Below are positions 31,057 through 38,165 of a stretch of 64,000 nucleotides of DNA, in pieces. A program made the translations under genes and the position numbers. The stretch's first letter is position 1. The number at the start of each line of letters is the position of its first letter. Source of the stretch: Pseudomonas cichorii (lineage in GTDB: Bacteria; Pseudomonadota; Gammaproteobacteria; Pseudomonadales; Pseudomonadaceae); contig NZ_BLVZ01000007.1 of NCBI RefSeq assembly GCF_015471405.1, positions 124,001-188,000 on the forward strand, given 5' to 3'. Under the pieces are notes generated by a model. That model had not been told where the DNA came from, did no database searches, and worked only from the letters and a program-made list of their open reading frames with translations.

Positions 31057-32127
31057 ATGAAATCTGGCATCTGGAAGCTGACAGGGTTAAGTCTGCTGTG
31101 TTTGAGCATCAGCGCCCATGCATTGGCTGAGGATGACTCCTTCAAGGATCAGTATCGCGGCAGTTCCGGCGACAATGGACAGCAGCAGCAGCGCAGAATC
31201 CAGCAACAGCAGCAGAACCAGCAGTTTCAGGGCGAACGTCAGCAACAGCAGCAGATCTACCAGCAGCAACAGAATCAGCAACGCCAGATCCAGGACCAGC
31301 AGAATCAGCAGCGTCAGGTCGAGCGCCAGCAGCAACAGCAGATTTACCAGCAACAACAGAATCAGCAGCGCCAGATCCAGGACCAGCAAAATCAGCAACG
31401 GCAGATCGAACGTCAGCAGTTCCAGCAGCACCAGAACAATCTGCCGATCCAGACCGCACCTCGGGAGTCCTGGCAAACCCAGCAACCACGTCAGGGTTAT
31501 TATCAGGACAACCCGCGTGGCAATCGCAACTGGTCGGCCGGTAATGGCCGTCCCAATGATCGCTGGGAAGGTCGACCCGACGGGCGTGGCAATGGCTGGG
31601 GGCCGGGCCCGCAGTATCGACCCGGTTATACGATAGACCGAGTTCCCGGTGGCTACGCGCGTGTTCCGTATCGCGGACAGGATTACTTCTATTCACAAGG
31701 CTATTGGTATCGCCCGCAAGGCCCGCGCTATGTGGTGGTGACGCCGCCTTATGGCTTGCGCGTGCGCAGCCTGCCGTCTTACTCGCAGGAAATCTGGATC
31801 GGCAGTTCGTTGCTGTTCCTGGCCGCCGGTACTTACTACGCCTATCAGGCCGACAGTCAGGAGTATGTGGTGGTCAACCCGCCACAGAATCAACCGACCT
31901 ACAGCCAGGTGCCAGCGCAGAATGCTTATGACCCGGTTTCCTACCCACTCAATGGCCAAAGCCCTGAGCAGGTCGAGCTGGATCGTTACCAATGCTACCG
32001 CTGGGCCGTAGAGCAAAGCGGCTTTGATCCGGCGAACATTACTTCCCAGCCGCAGGCCGAGGTGGTGGATCTTTATCGTCGCTCGATGGGCGCCTGCCTT
32101 GCGGGGCGAGGCTACAGCGTCAACTAG
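31057..32127 (+). CDS. Exported Gln-rich repeat protein, DUF6515-like
   Basis: 356 residues. A Sec signal (KSGIWKLTGLSLLCLSISAH, cleavage after ALA) is followed by a low-complexity segment (~35-130) made of repeats such as QQQQQIYQQQQNQQRQIQDQ with two near-identical ~32-residue units, then a Gly/Pro/Arg-rich linker. The C-terminal half has GYTIDRVPGGYARVPYRGQD and YFYSQGYWYRPQGPRYVVV, a pattern I associate with DUF6515, plus one hydrophobic stretch (IGSSLLFLAAGTYYAYQ). Probably periplasmic or outer-membrane. Its stop overlaps the stop of the convergent cation transporter gene. Confidence 0.8.
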   Translation: MKSGIWKLTGLSLLCLSISAHALAEDDSFKDQYRGSSGDNGQQQQRRIQQQQQNQQFQGERQQQQQIYQQQQNQQRQIQDQQNQQRQVERQQQQQIYQQQQNQQRQIQDQQNQQRQIERQQFQQHQNNLPIQTAPRESWQTQQPRQGYYQDNPRGNRNWSAGNGRPNDRWEGRPDGRGNGWGPGPQYRPGYTIDRVPGGYARVPYRGQDYFYSQGYWYRPQGPRYVVVTPPYGLRVRSLPSYSQEIWIGSSLLFLAAGTYYAYQADSQEYVVVNPPQNQPTYSQVPAQNAYDPVSYPLNGQSPEQVELDRYQCYRWAVEQSGFDPANITSQPQAEVVDLYRRSMGACLAGRGYSVN

Positions 32128-33029
32128 GTTGTTGATGTTGCCTGAGCCTGTTTCACCACTTCCTGTGGATCGGCATGCACCAGCACTTCCGCTTTTGGAT
32201 ACTGCTGGTGTATGGCGTTTTCCACCTGATCGCACAGCCCATGGGCGACGCTGAGCGTCAGACTCCCCGGTAACTCCAGATGCAACTGCACGAACCAGCG
32301 ATTGCCGGAAATCCTCGTACGCAGGTCATGTGCGCCCAGAACCCCCGGCACGCCGCACGCGAGCTCCAGCATGTGCTGGCTGACATCGGCTGGTAACTCT
32401 TCGTCCATCAGCACCGATACCGTCTCGCGAGCAATTTGAAACGCACTCCAAAGAATGTAGACGGCAATTCCCAGTCCGAAGTAGGCATCCAGCTGTTGCC
32501 AGCCGAATAACGTCAGTGTCAGAGCCAGCAGAATGCTGAAATTGAGCAGCAGATCGGAGCGATAGTGCAGCGAGTCGGCGCGGATGGCCGCCGAGCCGGT
32601 TTCCTTGATGACCCTGTGTTGCAGCCAGAGCAGGGCCATGGTCAGGATCAGTGACAGCACCATCACCGCGATCCCGAGTCCCGCCGCGCCCAAGGGCTCG
32701 GGATGCTGAATGCGTTCGATGGCCTGAAAGGCGATCAGCCCGGCACTGACGGCAATGAACAGCGCCTGAGCCATGCCCGACAGCGCTTCAGCCTTGCCGT
32801 GACCATAACGATGATCCTCATCTGCCGGGCGCAGCGCGTAATGCACCGCCAGCAGATTGAGGAACGAGGCCGCGCCATCCAGCAGCGAATCGGTCAGCCC
32901 GGCCAGCAGGCTCACCGAACCGCTGAACCACCATGCCACGCCCTTGGCGATGATCAGGGTGCTGGCAACCAGCAACGATGCCCGCGTTGCAAGCCGCAGC
33001 AGGCGGGCATGTTCGGTGCTGGTGTTCAT
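32124..33029 (-). CDS. Cation diffusion facilitator transporter (FieF/YiiP-like)
   Basis: Inner-membrane metal/proton antiporter of 301 aa with six membrane helices and a C-terminal cytoplasmic domain. The zinc/iron site of YiiP is fully present: Asp47 and Asp51 in helix 2 (LTDSLLDGAAS), His155 and Asp159 in helix 5 (HYRSDLLLN). It should export Zn2+, Fe2+ or Cd2+. The C-terminal domain shows the usual His-rich contacts (HDLRTR, QLHLELPG). Its TAG overlaps the stop of the convergent gene by 4 bases. Confidence 0.92.
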   Translation of the reverse strand: MNTSTEHARLLRLATRASLLVASTLIIAKGVAWWFSGSVSLLAGLTDSLLDGAASFLNLLAVHYALRPADEDHRYGHGKAEALSGMAQALFIAVSAGLIAFQAIERIQHPEPLGAAGLGIAVMVLSLILTMALLWLQHRVIKETGSAAIRADSLHYRSDLLLNFSILLALTLTLFGWQQLDAYFGLGIAVYILWSAFQIARETVSVLMDEELPADVSQHMLELACGVPGVLGAHDLRTRISGNRWFVQLHLELPGSLTLSVAHGLCDQVENAIHQQYPKAEVLVHADPQEVVKQAQATSTT

Positions 33030-33066
33030 GGCGCTTCCTTTCTATGAGCATCAAGCTCTATGGGCA

Positions 33067-33486
33067 TCAAGCCGCTGGGTGAAGGCCCAGTGTTGCCAGT
33101 TGCTCGACGCTGCCCTTGTACTGGATCAGGCGAGGGTCGTTGAGCGGCAGGGATTGGCCCAGCTCGCTTTCCAGAATGGCTTGCAGCTTGCTGTTGTCGA
33201 CACTGCCGTCAGCATTGATCGCCGGTTGCAGCTTCTGCGGATCGACCTGCGCATGCCCGGTCGGCGTGTAGTAGATCGCGCCCGTGGTGAAGTCCACAGC
33301 CAGGGCAATGACGCCCGGAATCACATAAAACAACAGGCCAACGGCATCCAGAGCAAGAATGGCCGGGTCGATCTTGCCTTCGATCTGTCCGCGACGATCA
33401 GGATAGAAAATGCTGCCGCACGCAGAAATCTGAGTCAAAAGCGTGGCGACCAGAACGCCGCCGATAAAACGGGATGGAATGCGCAT
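33067..33486 (-). CDS. Small outer-membrane lipoprotein, YceK-like
   Basis: 139 residues starting at ATG 33486: lipoprotein signal MRIPSRFIGGVLVATLL with lipobox ISAC (Cys23), then SIFYPDRRGQIEGKIDPAIL, a hydrophobic stretch (GLLFYVIPGVIALAVDF) and an acidic C-terminus. Related proteins are often misnamed polyribonucleotide nucleotidyltransferase; nothing here supports that. It is close to the cation transporter gene (37 bp upstream of it) and may share its transcript. Confidence 0.82.
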   Translation of the reverse strand: MRIPSRFIGGVLVATLLTQISACGSIFYPDRRGQIEGKIDPAILALDAVGLLFYVIPGVIALAVDFTTGAIYYTPTGHAQVDPQKLQPAINADGSVDNSKLQAILESELGQSLPLNDPRLIQYKGSVEQLATLGLHPAA

Positions 33487-33621
33487 GGAGAACTCCTGAA
33501 GTGAGGTGGCAACTATACAAGGCAAAGGCTACGTCGCTAAGACTATTGCGTGTTCTGCAGGTTCTTCGAGTAAACATATATTCATCACGTTAGCTTGCGC
33601 CGCGAAAATGGGGCGATTGCT

Positions 33622-33647
33622 GTGTGGGAGCGGATTCATCCGCGAAG
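33622..33647. repeat. Diverged REP half element
   Basis: GTGTGGGAGCGGATTCATCCGCGAA: the REP core with GGATTCATCC in place of GAATTCATTC, in the spacer between the lipoprotein gene and hrpB. A relative is at 36305. Confidence 0.7.
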
Positions 33648-33746
33648 AAGCCGGAACAAACAACGCTTCCCTGGATAAATCCGCTGCTGCTGACCTTCTG
33701 CAAACGCCTGTGCAGCTTATAATCGGTCGCCTGTTCTGGAGCCGCC

Positions 33747-36281
33747 ATGATTTCCTTGCCCATCGATGCTGTCCTGCCGGCCTTGCGCCAGGCGCTGACC
33801 TCCCGCCATGAAGCCATCCTCGAAGCACCTCCCGGCGCAGGTAAAACCACACGAGTGCCGCTGGCGATGCTCGATGAGCCGTGGCTGGCCGGGCAGACGA
33901 TCCTCATGCTGGAGCCTCGTCGTCTGGCCGCCAGGGCTGCGGCCGAGCGGCTGGCCAGTGAGCTGGGGGAGAAGGTCGGGGAAACCGTTGGCTACCGGAT
34001 CCGGCTGGACAGCAAGGTCGGCCCGAAGACTCGCATCGAAGTGGTCACCGAAGGGATTCTGACCCGCCGCTTGCAGGATGATCCGGCGCTGGAAGGTGTG
34101 GGGTTGCTGATTTTTGATGAGTTTCATGAGCGCAGTCTGGATGCCGATCTGGCGCTTGCCCTGAGCCTCAACGGTCGCGACCTGTTCCGTGACGAACAGC
34201 CGCTGAAGATTCTGTTGATGTCGGCCACTCTGGAAGGCGAACGCCTGTCCGCGCTGCTGGATGACGCGCCAGTGGTACGCAGCGAAGGGCGTATGTTCCC
34301 GGTGAGCATGCAATGGGGGCGACCTTTTCAGCCCGGCGAATTCATTGAGCCTCGTGTGGTGCAGACCGTTCTCGACGCTCTGGGTAATGAGCCCGGCAGT
34401 CTGCTGGTGTTTCTGCCTGGGCAAGCCGAGATCCGGCGCGTCAATCAGCAACTGGCCGAGGCCCTGGGCGAGCGTGCCGATATCCTGCTCTGCCCGTTGC
34501 ATGGCGAATTGGACCTTGCCGCTCAGCGTGCAGCCATCGAACCTGCGCCCAAGGGCTCGCGCAAGGTTGTGCTGGCGACCAATATCGCGGAAACCAGCCT
34601 GACCATCGATGGCGTTCGGGTTGTGATCGATGCCGGTCTGGCGCGGGTGCCGCGTTTCGATCCGGGCAGCGGCATGACACGCCTGGACACACAGCGAATA
34701 TCTCGCGCCAGCGCGACCCAGCGAGCCGGTCGGGCAGGGCGTCTGGAGCCGGGCGTGTGTTATCGCCTCTGGTCCGAAGCCCAGCATGATCAACTCGCCG
34801 CCTATGGTTCGGCGGAAATCCTCCAGGCGGATCTGGCCGGGCTCGCACTGCAACTGGCACGCTGGGGCGTGATGCCGACCCAGCTGGTCTGGCTCGATGT
34901 ACCTCCAGTGGCGGCTTATGCACAGGCCCAGGATCTGCTTGTCCGGCTGGGTGCCTTGAGCAACTCGCAGGGCCAGGAGCGCAAGCTGACGACTCATGGT
35001 CAGGCGATGGCGCAAGTCCCTGCGCATCCTCGAATCGCTCATCTGCTGTTGCGCGGCCATGCACTTGGGTTGGGTGAACTGGCCTGTGATGTCGCGGCAT
35101 TGCTGGGTGAGCGGGATATCCTGCGTGGTGCCGGAGCCGACTTGCACAGCCGCCTGACCTTGCTGGCCGGAAGCGAACGTGCCGCCCTTGGTACTCAAGG
35201 CGGTGTGCAGCGGGCCAGACAACTGGCGCGTCAATATCGTGGTTATTTGAGGGGCGCTGCCACAACGCCAGTCAGCGATCCCGATCATTCACGCTGGCTG
35301 GGTTGCCTGCTGGCGCTGGCTTACCCGGATAGGGTTGCGCAGCAACGCCGTGCGGGCGGTGCCGAATACAGGCTGGCCAACGGTCGTGCAGCCTTGTTCG
35401 CTGAAGTCGATGCGCTGATGAAACAACCTTGGCTGGTGATCGCCGACCTTGGCAGTCGTCAGGGCCAGCGCGAAGAGCGGATCTATCTGGCGGCGGAATT
35501 CGATCCTGCACTGTTCGATTCCGTGCTCTCTGAACAAGTGGCCGAGTTCGATCAACTGGACTGGGATGAGCGAGAAGGCGTATTGCGCGCCGAGCGTCAA
35601 CGCAAGGTCGGCGAACTGATCCTCAGCCGCGAGCCACTGACCGGCCTCGATGAGTCCGCCCGAGGCCAGGCCTTGCTGGGATTGGTTCGACGCAAAGGGC
35701 TGGAGCTGTTGCCGTGGACGCCGGAGCTTCGCCAATGGCAAGCCCGTGTGACCTTGCTCCGCCAACTGGACCTGGAGAAACAGGACGCCAGCGAGTGGCC
35801 GGACGTTCGCGATGCTGCCTTGCTCGAAACCCTGGAGTCCTGGCTGCTGCCATATCTGGGCAAAGTCACCCGACTCAGCCATTTCGGCAACCTGGATCTC
35901 TCGTCGATCCTGCACAATCTCCTGCCATGGCCACTGCCCCAACGCCTGGACGAACAGGCCCCTCATCACCTGAGCGTGCCATCCGGCTCATCGGTGCGCC
36001 TGGATTACAGCGAATACCCCCCGATCCTCGCCGTCCGCCTGCAAGAACTATTCGGCCTGTCGGATACACCGCGAATCGCCAATGGCCGGCAAATCGTCAA
36101 ACTGCACCTCCTGTCCCCGGCCCGCCGCCCGGTGCAAGTGACGCAAGACCTCGCCAACTTCTGGCGCAGTACTTATGCGGAGGTGAAGAAGGATTTGAAA
36201 GGGCGGTATCCGAAGCATTACTGGCCGGATGATCCGTTGGTGGCGGAGGCGACTGCGCGGGTTAAGCCGAGGAAGAGTTAG
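33747..36281 (+). CDS. hrpB: ATP-dependent helicase HrpB
   Basis: 844-residue SF2 RNA helicase-like ATPase of the DEAH/RHA group. Walker A is PPGAGKTT, motif II is DEFH (the HrpB variant of DEAH), motif III SATLEG, and motif VI QRAGRAGR. HA2 and the HrpB-specific C-terminal domain follow (RRPVQVTQDLANFWRSTY, KGRYPKHYWPDDP). The physiological substrate is not established. This is the last core gene before the AT-rich island. Confidence 0.96.
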   Translation: MISLPIDAVLPALRQALTSRHEAILEAPPGAGKTTRVPLAMLDEPWLAGQTILMLEPRRLAARAAAERLASELGEKVGETVGYRIRLDSKVGPKTRIEVVTEGILTRRLQDDPALEGVGLLIFDEFHERSLDADLALALSLNGRDLFRDEQPLKILLMSATLEGERLSALLDDAPVVRSEGRMFPVSMQWGRPFQPGEFIEPRVVQTVLDALGNEPGSLLVFLPGQAEIRRVNQQLAEALGERADILLCPLHGELDLAAQRAAIEPAPKGSRKVVLATNIAETSLTIDGVRVVIDAGLARVPRFDPGSGMTRLDTQRISRASATQRAGRAGRLEPGVCYRLWSEAQHDQLAAYGSAEILQADLAGLALQLARWGVMPTQLVWLDVPPVAAYAQAQDLLVRLGALSNSQGQERKLTTHGQAMAQVPAHPRIAHLLLRGHALGLGELACDVAALLGERDILRGAGADLHSRLTLLAGSERAALGTQGGVQRARQLARQYRGYLRGAATTPVSDPDHSRWLGCLLALAYPDRVAQQRRAGGAEYRLANGRAALFAEVDALMKQPWLVIADLGSRQGQREERIYLAAEFDPALFDSVLSEQVAEFDQLDWDEREGVLRAERQRKVGELILSREPLTGLDESARGQALLGLVRRKGLELLPWTPELRQWQARVTLLRQLDLEKQDASEWPDVRDAALLETLESWLLPYLGKVTRLSHFGNLDLSSILHNLLPWPLPQRLDEQAPHHLSVPSGSSVRLDYSEYPPILAVRLQELFGLSDTPRIANGRQIVKLHLLSPARRPVQVTQDLANFWRSTYAEVKKDLKGRYPKHYWPDDPLVAEATARVKPRKS

Positions 36282-36659
36282 CGGAAATATCAACTACCGT
36301 GCTGAGTAGGAGCGGATTTATCCGCGAGACGTGATTGAAGGCGGTAAATTTCTTTGAGTGTACGGTGAGTTTTTACAGCTGGAGAGTGGCTGCATTATTT
36401 AAAGAGGACGATTAATTTACACTTAGAGTTAATACTGTTTCTGGCGGTTGTTGACTGCCGCGTGCGTATCATAAATACTATTTTGGCAGAGCTTGGCAGG
36501 GGCAGTGGTGCTGTGGTTTTTAATAAGTTGTTTGGGTTTTTTCTTGCTCAGTGTGTCGCGGAATGTATTGGCTTTGGCGCGGGGATGGCTTTGTGAATTA
36601 AAGTGGTTTGTGAAAGTTTGAGAGGCTTTTATAGTGTGTTCACTGGATGGGACAGGGAT
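36282..36659. other. AT-rich entry to the accessory island
   Basis: No convincing gene. A diverged REP half element is present (GTAGGAGCGGATTTATCCGCGAGA, ~36305-36330), after which base composition falls sharply compared with hrpB. It presumably holds the promoter of the Rhs operon; I could not identify the exact -35/-10. Confidence 0.5.
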
Positions 36660-36950
36660 ATGAAGCGTTTTGGGATGGCGTTGTTTTTATTTTTTGCTAT
36701 TAGCTGCTCGGGCTTGAAGGCGGAAGAGTTTACTTACTGGGATTCGGGGCCGAATGGGAGTATTACTGTATTTTCAAAGCCGTGGCAAGGATGTGAGTAT
36801 CTATTTTATGAGTATGCGCCCGCTGGGAGTAATTCATATGCGCCGCATCTTAATAGGGATACTCCGTGGGGGTATGAGTGCTTTTATTTGACTGTTGGAG
36901 GGTGGGGTAATCATTGGGGGACTATTTTTAAAAAAAACAATTTCTTGTGA
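36660..36950 (+). CDS. N-terminal fragment of exported Rhs/YD-repeat protein
   Basis: 96 codons from ATG 36660: signal peptide MKRFGMALFLFFAISCSGLK then a Cys/Trp/Tyr-rich segment (WQGCEYLFYEY, WGYECFYLTVGGWGNHWG). The frame ends two codons after a run of eight A (36930-36937). If one base of the run is skipped or lost, reading continues into the next frame as ...GTIFKKTISCEGGATLNY, which joins smoothly to the Rhs segment. It is therefore the 5' part of one gene with the next entry, interrupted by a homopolymer frameshift (real, slippage-controlled or sequencing error). Confidence 0.75.
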   Translation: MKRFGMALFLFFAISCSGLKAEEFTYWDSGPNGSITVFSKPWQGCEYLFYEYAPAGSNSYAPHLNRDTPWGYECFYLTVGGWGNHWGTIFKKNNFL

Positions 36951-38139
36951 GGGAGGTGCTACTTTAAACTATACAACCGCCCAGTGCAGTTTTAATGGGC
37001 AAAAAGGTGAAGAGGACGATGAGTTGTCCTGCAAAACCCCCTCTATGCAAGTCGGTAATCCAATTAATGCCGCGACCGGCAATAAGTTTCAGTATGAAGA
37101 GGATTTTAGGGGCGGAGCTGCTAGTCCTATAGTTGTCGGGCGTTATTACAATAGTATGGATGGGCTCTGGAGGCATAGCTATTCAGCTGCTCTGAATGTG
37201 GGTGCGGATTTTGTGGTTCTAGTCCGTTCGGATGGACGAGAGTCTTTGTTTAAATTGACTGATGGTAAGTATTCCTCTCCTACTGATCTGGGTTCACTGG
37301 TTGTTACTGATACAGGATGGGTTTTCAAATCCTTGGATGGCTCGATCATGAGCTTTTCTGAAGGTGGGCAGCTGACCAAGATCGTCAATCAGCAAGGTTT
37401 AGTGCACAACGTTTCGCGTGATAAATATAATGTCACCGTCACTAATGAAGCAGGCCAGTCAGTAAAGTTTTCTGAAGATATTCTCGGTCAGCTAAAAACG
37501 CTTGAGTCTGGCGGGACGAAGATACAGTACCTATACCAAGCTCAGCGCTTAACCAGTCTTTCAAAAAATGTAAATGGGGTGGTTTCAACCCGAAGCTATC
37601 ATTATGAAGATACGCGCAACGCTGGATTGCTGACGGGGATTACCGATGAGCGCGGTGTTCGCTTTGCTACATGGTCCTATGATGAAAGAGGCAGAGCCAT
37701 TAGTAGTCAGCACAGCGGTGGAGCAGGGCTGACCCAGATTTTTTACAATGCAGATGGTTCCAGCTCGGTAACCAATGAGCTAGGCAAAACTACGGTGTAC
37801 CGTTATAAGCAGATTGATGGTGTTAAGAGAATCATCGCAATCGAAGGTGAGCCAACGCCAACTTGTCCGGCAAGTAACTCGACCTACACCTATAATTCCC
37901 AAGGCCAGATATTGACCAAAACTGATGCCAAGGGACTGATTACAACCTACTCCTACAATGCTCGTGGCCTGGAGGCTAGTCGTACTGAAGCAGCTGGGAC
38001 TGCTGTGGCTCGAACTACGTCAACTGAGTGGGACCCTGATCGATCATTACCAGTTAAAGTTATTGAACCCAATCGTATTACTGCATATAGCTACGACAAT
38101 CAAGGACGGGAACTCACTCGGCAGGTCACTTCCCGATGA
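36895..38139 (+). CDS. Rhs/YD-repeat protein, DUF6531-like part (frameshifted from 36660)
   Basis: 414-codon frame with no good start of its own (TTG at 36895); residues before ~16 overlap the previous frame. It carries the usual pre-Rhs signature MQVGNPINAATGNKFQYEED (DUF6531-like) and then YD-type repeats (SYHYEDTRNAGLLTGITDER, TYTYNSQGQILTKTDAKGLI). YD repeats wrap into a large beta-shell that encloses a C-terminal toxin in secreted Rhs proteins. The frame ends with TGA overlapping an ATG (ATGA) exactly where the next exported Rhs part starts. Confidence 0.78.
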   Translation: MEGGVIIGGLFLKKTISCEGGATLNYTTAQCSFNGQKGEEDDELSCKTPSMQVGNPINAATGNKFQYEEDFRGGAASPIVVGRYYNSMDGLWRHSYSAALNVGADFVVLVRSDGRESLFKLTDGKYSSPTDLGSLVVTDTGWVFKSLDGSIMSFSEGGQLTKIVNQQGLVHNVSRDKYNVTVTNEAGQSVKFSEDILGQLKTLESGGTKIQYLYQAQRLTSLSKNVNGVVSTRSYHYEDTRNAGLLTGITDERGVRFATWSYDERGRAISSQHSGGAGLTQIFYNADGSSSVTNELGKTTVYRYKQIDGVKRIIAIEGEPTPTCPASNSTYTYNSQGQILTKTDAKGLITTYSYNARGLEASRTEAAGTAVARTTSTEWDPDRSLPVKVIEPNRITAYSYDNQGRELTRQVTSR

Positions 38140-38165
38140 GTAATTATTGTCTGAAGGACCTGAGT

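Noticed and set aside
33067..33486. Polyribonucleotide nucleotidyltransferase name for the small lipoprotein
   Set aside because: The 139-residue lipoprotein has no RNase PH, KH or S1 features; the name is a known misannotation of such genes.
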